Source: Candidatus Epulonipiscium sp.
GTDB lineage: Bacteria > Bacillota_A > Clostridia > Lachnospirales > Cellulosilyticaceae
DNA length: 40,642 nt
Assembly: GCA_012841565.1 (NCBI GenBank)
Contig: DUUM01000433.1
Location: 1 to 40,642, forward strand
Reading direction: 5' to 3'
Positions 34,786 through 40,642 of this stretch are shown here, in pieces (positions within the stretch are counted from its first letter, which is position 1; every line of letters starts with the position of its first letter). The translations under genes and the position numbers were made by a program. The notes beneath the pieces are model-generated. The model did not search any database and was not told where the DNA came from. It saw only the letters and a program-made list of their open reading frames with translations.

Positions 34786-34863
34786 AGCCACTAAGTAAAC
34801 AAATACGAAGTGGCTCCAGGTAATAAATTAAAACTAGACACTTTGATTTTAACACTTGGAGCC
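34786..34863 (+). promoter_or_regulatory. Two competing hairpins in an intergenic leader
   Basis: AGCCACT (34786-34792) can pair with AGTGGCT (34809-34815). The overlapping GGCTCCAGG (34812-34820) can instead pair with CTTGGAGCC (34855-34863), one G-U included. The two stems exclude each other. The element sits between two early genes and just before the ribosome binding site of the next. Confidence 0.5.
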
Positions 34864-34889
34864 GAATAGGACAAGGGGGATTTAGCGAT

Positions 34890-35252
34890 ATGAAAACATG
34901 GGAAATGATGAAAATATTGACGGAAAATACTAAAAAAAAGTTTAGAGTTGTTGGTGCAAAGCATTTAATTTCAAAACTTAGCCAAGAAACAAATGTAGTT
35001 GAGGTCATTAATATAAGCCAAGAAGGAATTACAATCAATCCTGGACTAGATTGGGATTGGGAAGAAGTAAAACACCCTGTAACATTCATGCAAGCTATCA
35101 AAAGTGGCAAGAAAATTCTATATCAGAATCCAAATGATGGGGATGAATACTATTGTGAATTAGATGAGTTTTTTGCAGTGATAGGTGATATGTACACATC
35201 ATACGGACTTGCGGATTACATCAAGAAAGATGAATTTTATATAGAAGATTAG
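34890..35252 (+). CDS. Phage protein of unknown function
   Basis: A 120-residue acidic protein with AAGGGGGAT before ATG 34890. It contains a segment with WDWEEVKHPVTFMQAIKSGK, a pattern I associate with a group of small phage proteins of unknown role that carry a WxEVKxPVxFxEAI block. It lies downstream of the competing hairpins, which may control it. Confidence 0.7.
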   Translation: MKTWEMMKILTENTKKKFRVVGAKHLISKLSQETNVVEVINISQEGITINPGLDWDWEEVKHPVTFMQAIKSGKKILYQNPNDGDEYYCELDEFFAVIGDMYTSYGLADYIKKDEFYIED

Positions 35253-35261
35253 GGGGGCACA

Positions 35262-35492
35262 ATGCACACAAAGTTAAAGATTAATGTACCCAAAGGATTT
35301 TACGAGAACAAGGTCAGCGTTACACCAAGTGAGTTAATGGGCATGATTTTAGAGTTCATGGCTAAAGCAGAAAAGATGGAAAAAGATTTAACTTATGAGC
35401 TTGAAACTGAATTTAAGGCTATACATGAAAATGCAAGGTTAAAGGAACGCATCAAGCAGTTAGAGGAACAACTTAAAAATAAGGGGGAATAA
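35262..35492 (+). CDS. Small coiled-coil phage protein
   Basis: A 76-residue protein with AGGGGGG before ATG 35262. The C-terminal half (ARLKERIKQLEEQLKNKG) is a clear coiled coil, and the N-terminal half includes TPSELMGMILEFMAKAEKM. A role as a partner protein is likely, but no family is recognised. Confidence 0.65.
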   Translation: MHTKLKINVPKGFYENKVSVTPSELMGMILEFMAKAEKMEKDLTYELETEFKAIHENARLKERIKQLEEQLKNKGE

Positions 35493-35496
35493 ACAT

Positions 35497-36063
35497 ATGA
35501 AAAATCACAAAATTAATCCAAGAAACATTGTAGACCTAGTAAACTTATCAACCACAGCTTTTAGCGTGTGGAAAGATATAATCGTGAAAATGACAAACAA
35601 CCCAAAACAGAGTGCTGAATACATGCACTTTGTATCAGATGTACTAGATGATTTAATCAAGGCGACCTACCCACTAGAGGACAAGTCTAAAGGTCCGTTT
35701 ACAGGTGGTTTCAGCACCAAGTCACATGTGGGCACCATGCAAGCACCCAAAAGCCCTTGTAACCATAAAATCAAAGAGCCAATAGCTCCAAAGGTAATTA
35801 CAGATGATATTGAGGGTTTTGCAAAAGAACTTAAAAAGGCTCTTGATGGCCTCGAACTTCACACCAAATCACCAGAAAGACCTACGGGAGAATTCAGACC
35901 TAAGGTAAGCGACATAGTAACCCTTAAAGATGGTGAAAAAGGCAACTACATGGGAAGTATTGCAGGCACTGAAGAACATCGTATGTGGCTAGAAAATGGG
36001 CTAGTACGTGGATTTAGGACAGAAGATGTATCAAGCCTACAAGAAGTTAAAAAAAGTAAATAA
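35497..36063 (+). CDS. Phage protein of unknown function
   Basis: A 188-residue protein with AAGGGGGAA before ATG 35497, 4 bases after the preceding gene. The N-terminal part is helical (TTAFSVWKDIIVKMTN, SDVLDDLIKATYPLED), the middle is low in structure and rich in Pro, Lys and Ser, and the C-terminal part (VSDIVTLKDGEKGNYMG, then a short strand set) looks like a small beta domain. No family is recognised. Confidence 0.65.
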   Translation: MKNHKINPRNIVDLVNLSTTAFSVWKDIIVKMTNNPKQSAEYMHFVSDVLDDLIKATYPLEDKSKGPFTGGFSTKSHVGTMQAPKSPCNHKIKEPIAPKVITDDIEGFAKELKKALDGLELHTKSPERPTGEFRPKVSDIVTLKDGEKGNYMGSIAGTEEHRMWLENGLVRGFRTEDVSSLQEVKKSK

Positions 36064-36075
36064 GGGGGATTTAGC

Positions 36076-38094
36076 ATGGATATTAAATTAAATTGGATAC
36101 ACATAAAGAACTTTAAGGGGTTAAAGGATTTCAAGCTAGAAGCTAAAGGAAATAATGTAGAAGTATTCGGAGATAATGCAACAGGCAAGACCTCTGTTAT
36201 TGACTCGTTTTTATGGTTGCTTTTTGACAAGGACAGCAACGACAAAGCGGACACAAACTTTACAGTCAAGCCACAGGACGAACTAGGACAAGATATAAAC
36301 AACTTGCAGACATCAGTTGAAGCAGAGTTAACCGTTGATGGACAACCTCTTAAACTAAAGAAAATAAGGGAAGAGAAATGGGTTAAAAGGCACGGAGAAA
36401 CAGAAAAAACCTTTGATGGACACATAAAGTCTTACTGGTTCAACGAAGTACCACTCAAAGCAACAACTTATAAAGCGAAAGTTGACGGATTGATTGATGA
36501 AAACATCTTCAAGATGATAACAAATCCACTTTACTTTAACACTAAACTCTCATGGGAAGAGCGAAGAGAGATTCTGTTGCAGATATCAGGAGATATGACC
36601 AACGACGAAGTAATCGCTAGTGATGAGAATTTATCCAAGCTAAGTGAATTGCTAAATGGTAGGACCATAGATGAATACAAATCAGTCCTAGCAGATCAGT
36701 TGAAGGGTTACAAAAAGGAAAGGGACAACATCCCACCAAGGATTGACGAATTAACCTTAGCTTTGCCACAAGAAACGCAAGATTACAGCCAAGTTGAAAA
36801 GGATTTAGCTGAATTTAAAGAAGGGCTGGCACAGATAGACGAATACATGACAAGTGCTGCCAAGAAAACAGAAGATGTTAATAAGAAAAATCAACAATTG
36901 AACGCATTTAAAAATGAACTTGAAGAGATTAAGAGAAAGATTAAAGTTAGTTCAGGGGCAAATACGCAGAAATTGATTAGCGAGAAGTCAGAACTTGAAA
37001 ACGGAAAGATATTACTATCATCCGGAATCAAGACATTAGGACTACAGATTGAGCAAGCTAACAAAACACTTGAGACTAATGCGGACGCAAGGAAAGAACT
37101 CCTAGATGAATGGAAATATCTAAAGGATAGCGTAGCAAGCACCCACTCCAATGAATTTATATTAGAAATAGACTCAACTGAAAGCATGTGCCCAACATGT
37201 AGACAAGAGCTACCTTCCGAAAATATAGAAGCTCAGGCCAAAGAACTTGAAGCTAACTTTAATAAGAAAAAATTAGCAGTACTTGAAAAGTTAGTCAAGT
37301 TAACAGAGACTAACAAAAACAAAGGATTGGCACTAAAAGCAAATACGCAAAAAACTGAACTAAATTTGATTGGACTACAAGAAGAATTATTAGAAAAAGA
37401 GCAAAGGCTTAAAGATATTACTACCAATATAGCAATCGTTGAAAAAGAGATTGCTGAACCGGTAGCAGAGCCTAATTATGATGAAGATAAACAATATATC
37501 CTTACCCAACAAGCTATTGATAAACTACAAGCCGAATTGGACAAGCCATCAGAGGATGATACAGCTTACATGTTAAAGAAAAAATCAGAGATCCAAGTTG
37601 AAATTGACAAATTAAACACGACTTTAAACAGTAAAACAGAAACTGAAAAGAAAAAAGTAAGAATTGAAGAATTAAAAGCAGAAGAAAAGAGAGTCTCCAC
37701 CCTTATAGCGGAACTAGAGGGCAATAAACACCTACTAGAACGGTTTGTAGTGACTAAGGTCAACCTCATGGACGAGAACATCAATAAACAGTTTAAGTAC
37801 GTTAAATTCAAGTTATTTGAAGAGAATGTAACCAACGAAGGCATCAAGGAAACTTGTATAGCCTTAATTAACACCAATGGCTCATATATCAAATTTGAGG
37901 ATGCGAACAGCGCAGGGAAGATTAACGCAGGTTTGGATATTATCAATGCCCTATGTGACTTCTACAAGGTTACAGCCCCAATATTTATTGATAACAGAGA
38001 GTCAGTTGTTAAGTTAGCAGATACAGAGAGTCAAGTGATTTCACTGATTGTAAGTGAACAAGACAAAACACTAAGAACGGAGATAATCGAATGA
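36076..38094 (+). CDS. SbcC/Rad50-like AAA ATPase
   Basis: A 672-residue SMC-type ATPase. Walker A is GDNATGKT (residues 32-39) following the WIHIKNFKG start typical of AAA_23 proteins. Two long coiled-coil arms flank a Rad50-type zinc hook, CPTC at Cys372-Cys375. The ABC-type C-terminal lobe has the SAGKINAG signature-like block and IFIDNRESV as Walker B. It is shorter than SbcC (about 1,000 residues), as is usual for phage versions. It probably acts in DNA end processing or recombination with RecT, encoded three genes downstream. GGGGGAT lies before the start. The next gene overlaps its stop by 4 bases. Confidence 0.9.
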   Translation: MDIKLNWIHIKNFKGLKDFKLEAKGNNVEVFGDNATGKTSVIDSFLWLLFDKDSNDKADTNFTVKPQDELGQDINNLQTSVEAELTVDGQPLKLKKIREEKWVKRHGETEKTFDGHIKSYWFNEVPLKATTYKAKVDGLIDENIFKMITNPLYFNTKLSWEERREILLQISGDMTNDEVIASDENLSKLSELLNGRTIDEYKSVLADQLKGYKKERDNIPPRIDELTLALPQETQDYSQVEKDLAEFKEGLAQIDEYMTSAAKKTEDVNKKNQQLNAFKNELEEIKRKIKVSSGANTQKLISEKSELENGKILLSSGIKTLGLQIEQANKTLETNADARKELLDEWKYLKDSVASTHSNEFILEIDSTESMCPTCRQELPSENIEAQAKELEANFNKKKLAVLEKLVKLTETNKNKGLALKANTQKTELNLIGLQEELLEKEQRLKDITTNIAIVEKEIAEPVAEPNYDEDKQYILTQQAIDKLQAELDKPSEDDTAYMLKKKSEIQVEIDKLNTTLNSKTETEKKKVRIEELKAEEKRVSTLIAELEGNKHLLERFVVTKVNLMDENINKQFKYVKFKLFEENVTNEGIKETCIALINTNGSYIKFEDANSAGKINAGLDIINALCDFYKVTAPIFIDNRESVVKLADTESQVISLIVSEQDKTLRTEIIE

Positions 38095-38294
38095 GAGCAA
38101 TAGCAAAAGTAACAGCCCATATGGCGGATGATCCAACGGATATATGGATTGTTAAAGGTAATGTTTACGATTTAGAGCGAGTAATTGACCCAGATCCTAA
38201 TCTATACTTTTTTATAGATGAACAAGAGGATGCACATCACATAGAAGTTAGTGATTTTGATAAATATTTCAAGGAGGTAGATGTAAATGGCTAA
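38091..38294 (+). CDS. Small phage protein of unknown function
   Basis: A 67-residue acidic protein whose ATG overlaps the ATPase stop (ATGA). It contains YFFIDEQEDAHHIEV and ends where the next gene begins, with an 8-base overlap. Position between the ATPase and RecT suggests it belongs to the recombination group. No family is recognised. Confidence 0.65.
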   Translation: MRAIAKVTAHMADDPTDIWIVKGNVYDLERVIDPDPNLYFFIDEQEDAHHIEVSDFDKYFKEVDVNG

Positions 38295-38541
38295 AGAATT
38301 AGGGTGGTCGGAATGTGGAAGAAAGGTTTATGGTTTGAAAAAGGATTTTGAAAATGAACAGGACTTTATCGACACGGTTAAAAATCAATATGACGATGTA
38401 GAAATCACTATCACAGATATAAAAACAGAACCTTGTATATTTACTACAAGAGAGATACCAGCAGATACATTAGTCCCATTAAGTGATATTGAAATTACAA
38501 TAGAAAGTTTCATTACTGGAATCATAGAGGAGGAAGATTAA
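38287..38541 (+). CDS. Small acidic phage protein of unknown function
   Basis: An 84-residue protein with CAAGGAGG before ATG 38287. It has a net negative charge and ends in EEED, two adjacent strand-like segments (DVEITITDIKT, DIEITIESFIT), and two Cys residues. It ends directly before RecT. No family is recognised. Confidence 0.65.
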   Translation: MAKELGWSECGRKVYGLKKDFENEQDFIDTVKNQYDDVEITITDIKTEPCIFTTREIPADTLVPLSDIEITIESFITGIIEEED

Positions 38542-39450
38542 ATGTCAAATCAAGTAGCAAAAGTAATTGAAAAGAACATTGTAGACACAGTAGCAAATAG
38601 AGTAAAGCAATTTCAAGCAAAGGGTGAGTTAGTATTCCCAGAAAACTATATTCCAGAGAACGCTTTAAAATCAGCATACCTAATGCTTCAAGAAACACTT
38701 GACAGAAACAAAGCCCCAGTCTTAGAAACTTGCACACAAACAAGTATAGCCAACAGTCTTTTAAGTATGGTGGTACAAGGACTTAACCCAGACAAAAAAC
38801 AGTGTTACTTCATAGCATATGGTAAAACATTACAATTACAAAGGTCTTACTTTGGGTCAATTCATGCTGCTAAAACAGTTAACCCAGAAATCAAAGACGT
38901 ATATGGAAAAGTAGTTTATGAAGATGATATTTTCGAATACGACATTAAGCACGGAAAAGAAATCATAACAAAGCACACTCAAAAGTTGGGGAATATAGAT
39001 AAAAGTAAAATCATAGGCGCCTACGGAACAGTCCTTTACAACGACGAAACAGAGTTGTCTACCATTATGACATTTGAACAAATTAAACAAGCTTGGAGTC
39101 AATCATCAATGAAACCAGTTGATGATAAAGGCAATATCAAAGAATATTCCACACACGGTAAATTCACAGCCGACATGGCAGAGAAAACAGCCATTAACAA
39201 GGTTTGTAAATATATCATTAACAGTTCTAGTGATAGCAGTATCACATCACAATTTGCCAGAAAGCTTGATAGTGAAATAGCAGAAGCTGAAACAAGTGCA
39301 ACTATCGAAGAAAATGCAAACAGTGAAACCCTAGATTTTGAAGATGAAGAAATAATCGATATGGAAGTAGAAGAAACAGAAGAAGAGCCAGAAGTAACTG
39401 TAGAAGATGTAGGTGGAGAGCAAATCGTTATGGAAGATCCAGGTTATTAA
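38542..39450 (+). CDS. recT: RecT-family single-strand annealing protein
   Basis: A 302-residue protein. The RecT core covers about residues 15-225, with SIANSLLSMVVQGLNPDKKQCYFIAYG and the block LQLQRSYFGSIHAAK typical of Gram-positive RecT. The C-terminal 70 residues are extremely acidic (EDEEIIDMEVEETEEEPE), which is seen in several RecT proteins. It anneals complementary DNA strands in phage recombination. AGGAGG lies before the start. No RecE or YqaJ exonuclease is encoded nearby; an SbcC-like ATPase and an MBL-fold protein are. Confidence 0.94.
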   Translation: MSNQVAKVIEKNIVDTVANRVKQFQAKGELVFPENYIPENALKSAYLMLQETLDRNKAPVLETCTQTSIANSLLSMVVQGLNPDKKQCYFIAYGKTLQLQRSYFGSIHAAKTVNPEIKDVYGKVVYEDDIFEYDIKHGKEIITKHTQKLGNIDKSKIIGAYGTVLYNDETELSTIMTFEQIKQAWSQSSMKPVDDKGNIKEYSTHGKFTADMAEKTAINKVCKYIINSSSDSSITSQFARKLDSEIAEAETSATIEENANSETLDFEDEEIIDMEVEETEEEPEVTVEDVGGEQIVMEDPGY

Positions 39451-39451
39451 T

Positions 39452-39694
39452 ATGAAAATATATAGAATAACCTACTTATTAGGTGAGTATGGAAAACGTT
39501 CAACTTGCATAGTTTCCAAATCTCCGAGAGGAAACAAGGGACTTATTGAAATGATTTCTATAAAACATAACTTAAATAAATTTGATAGGGACCGATTAAA
39601 GATTTTAAAAGTAGAGGAAATTAACAAGGACCAATTATTCCTTGAGAACTTAACATTTTCAGAGTTCATCATATTACTAGAAAGTGTGGTGTGA
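39452..39694 (+). CDS. Small basic phage protein of unknown function
   Basis: An 80-residue protein from ATG 39452, one base after the RecT stop; the frame is also open upstream within recT, but that part would encode an unrelated out-of-frame stretch. It is rich in Lys and Ile. There is no clear ribosome binding site, so translation is probably coupled to recT. No family is recognised. Confidence 0.6.
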   Translation: MKIYRITYLLGEYGKRSTCIVSKSPRGNKGLIEMISIKHNLNKFDRDRLKILKVEEINKDQLFLENLTFSEFIILLESVV

Positions 39695-39900
39695 CAGTGG
39701 AAGATAAAGATATCCAAAAGATTGCAGAGTATTTATACGAATTGATTTCAAATGACATGCAAGACATTAAGCACGAAATAATAGAAGAAATTAGAGGTAT
39801 AGAGTTAGCAACCCAAAGAACTGTAAGCAATGGAATGAATAACATTAACAGTAATATTGGAAGTATCGAGGGACAAATGTACAACCTAAGGAGGGTGTAA
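39691..39900 (+). CDS. Small helical phage protein of unknown function
   Basis: A 69-residue protein from GTG 39691, overlapping the previous stop by 4 bases; GTG 39697 is an alternative start. The sequence is helical and polar, with the segment IEEIRGIELATQRTVSNGMNN and a repeated Asn-Ser pattern near the end. It overlaps the start of the MBL-fold gene by one base. Confidence 0.6.
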   Translation: MTVEDKDIQKIAEYLYELISNDMQDIKHEIIEEIRGIELATQRTVSNGMNNINSNIGSIEGQMYNLRRV

Positions 39901-40640
39901 TGAAACTCAAAGTATTAGGAAGTTCATCAAAGGGTAACTGTTACATCCTTGAATCTCCAACCGGGAGCCTACTCTTAGAAGTAGGTATCCCATGGAAAGA
40001 GATACAGCAAGGCCTAGATTACGACTTATCAAAGGTAGTGGGTGCATTAGTTACCCATGAACATAAAGACCATTCTAAAGCGGTTAGCGATGTTATGAAA
40101 GCCGGAATAGATGTTTATATGAGTGGCGGAACAATGGATTTATGGCCAATATATAATCACAGAATGAACCTTATAAGAGCAGGCAAGCAAGTTACAATAG
40201 CAGATTTTAATATTATGCCATTTACCACAGAGCATGATGCCAATGAGCCACTAGGGTTTTTGATTCAGTACAAACCAACAGAAGAAAAATTATTATTCCT
40301 TACAGACAGTTACTACTGTAAGTATAAATTTAAGGGATTAAATTACATCGCTGTTGAGTGTAATTACATCAAAGAAACACTAGATCAGAATATAGAAGAT
40401 GGATATATAAACGAAGCATCAAAGCCACGGTTACTGAAATCACATTTTAGTTTAGAGAATGTAAAGAAATTCCTCAAAGCTAATGATTTAAGTGAATGTC
40501 GAAGTATCACCTTATTACACCTTAGCGACCGTAACAGCGATTCAAGACAGATGGTGAGGGAGATTGAAGAGTTAACAGGCATTAAGCCCAAAGTGGCTGA
40601 AAAAGGATTGTCGGTTGACCTACAACTATACCCGTATTAG
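39900..40640 (+). CDS. MBL-fold metallo-hydrolase (YycJ/WalJ-like)
   Basis: A 246-residue protein that starts KVLGSSSKGNCYIL, the typical opening of the YycJ/WalJ group. The metal-binding HxHxDH motif is THEHKDH near residue 60, followed by a His in FTTEHDAN, an Asp in FLTDSYY, and a C-terminal His in LLHLSDRNS. These fit a di-metal hydrolase; WalJ-like proteins have been linked to DNA processing. Phage copies are often beside recT, and here the protein may supply the nuclease. GGAGG lies before ATG 39900, which overlaps the previous stop (TAATG). Confidence 0.9.
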   Translation: MKLKVLGSSSKGNCYILESPTGSLLLEVGIPWKEIQQGLDYDLSKVVGALVTHEHKDHSKAVSDVMKAGIDVYMSGGTMDLWPIYNHRMNLIRAGKQVTIADFNIMPFTTEHDANEPLGFLIQYKPTEEKLLFLTDSYYCKYKFKGLNYIAVECNYIKETLDQNIEDGYINEASKPRLLKSHFSLENVKKFLKANDLSECRSITLLHLSDRNSDSRQMVREIEELTGIKPKVAEKGLSVDLQLYPY

Positions 40641-40642
40641 GA

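Larger units (their letters stand above)
29092..40642. mobile_element. Integrated prophage (left part; right end outside window)
   Basis: From the attL junction onwards the genes are those of a temperate Firmicutes phage: recombinase, ImmA-like protein and repressor leftward; Cro-like protein, Rha antirepressor, many genes of under 130 codons, SbcC-like ATPase, RecT and MBL-fold protein rightward. Structural genes are not in view, so a non-phage integrative element remains possible, though the Rha/RecT early set favours phage. Confidence 0.88.

Noticed and set aside
1..40642. CRISPR array, tRNA or rRNA genes, insertion sequences
   Set aside because: I saw no regularly spaced repeats, no tRNA-like cloverleaf and no transposase frame in the window.

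Overview
The window is AT-rich DNA that looks like an anaerobic, spore-forming member of the Clostridia. The signs are a trimeric-type NADH-linked [FeFe]-hydrogenase, a class III (anaerobic) ribonucleotide reductase, a bacteriohemerythrin, diaminopimelate dehydrogenase, strong purine-rich ribosome binding sites, a T-box leader, and above all a tandem array of Csp-type subtilases of the kind that control spore germination. A Lachnospirales-like host is plausible, but I cannot fix the species from the sequence.

Layout. 1-2.7 kb: the end of hydB and all of hydA, closed by a terminator. 2.7-8.7 kb: housekeeping genes, namely a DUF1461 membrane protein, a DUF1015 protein, a hemerythrin, an N-acetylmuramoyl-L-alanine amidase, tcdA, ddh, a GntR/FCD regulator and a small membrane protein. 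8.7-10.2 kb: asnA under an asparagine-specific T-box. 10.2-13.3 kb, minus strand: a lipoprotein of unknown role, coaBC and a small GNAT-like protein. 13.3-17.4 kb: a DMT-type membrane protein, then nrdD-nrdG on the minus strand behind a promoter covered by a pair of NrdR-like boxes, and a divergent DEDDh exonuclease.

17.4-29.1 kb: one rightward, tightly packed operon of six subtilase genes plus one decayed fragment. Reading the active sites by eye, only the last two proteins keep the Asp/His/Ser triad. The first four have Gly or Ala in place of the catalytic Ser. One of these has lost all three triad residues and the oxyanion Asn, and another is a fusion of a stripped subtilase to a pseudoprotease. 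The pattern resembles, and goes beyond, the CspB/CspA/CspC mix of protease and pseudoproteases in Clostridioides difficile. I regard it as the most interesting system in the window.

29.1-40.6 kb: the left end of a prophage (or related element) integrated by a large serine recombinase. The insertion point lies inside the sixth subtilase gene, one of the two catalytically intact ones, just after its catalytic Ser, and removes about 55 C-terminal residues. Leftward genes are a CI-like repressor, an ImmA/IrrE-like protein and the recombinase. Rightward genes start with a Cro-like protein and a Rha antirepressor, continue through many small early proteins, and reach a SbcC/Rad50-like ATPase, RecT and an MBL-fold hydrolase. 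The right end (attR) and the missing 3' part of the protease gene lie outside the window.

How it may work together: the host region supplies hydrogen metabolism, anaerobic DNA precursor synthesis and cell-wall precursors. The Csp array probably belongs to the spore, and its disruption by a site-specific, potentially reversible element raises the question of whether excision is linked to sporulation, as for skin elements. That last point is inference.
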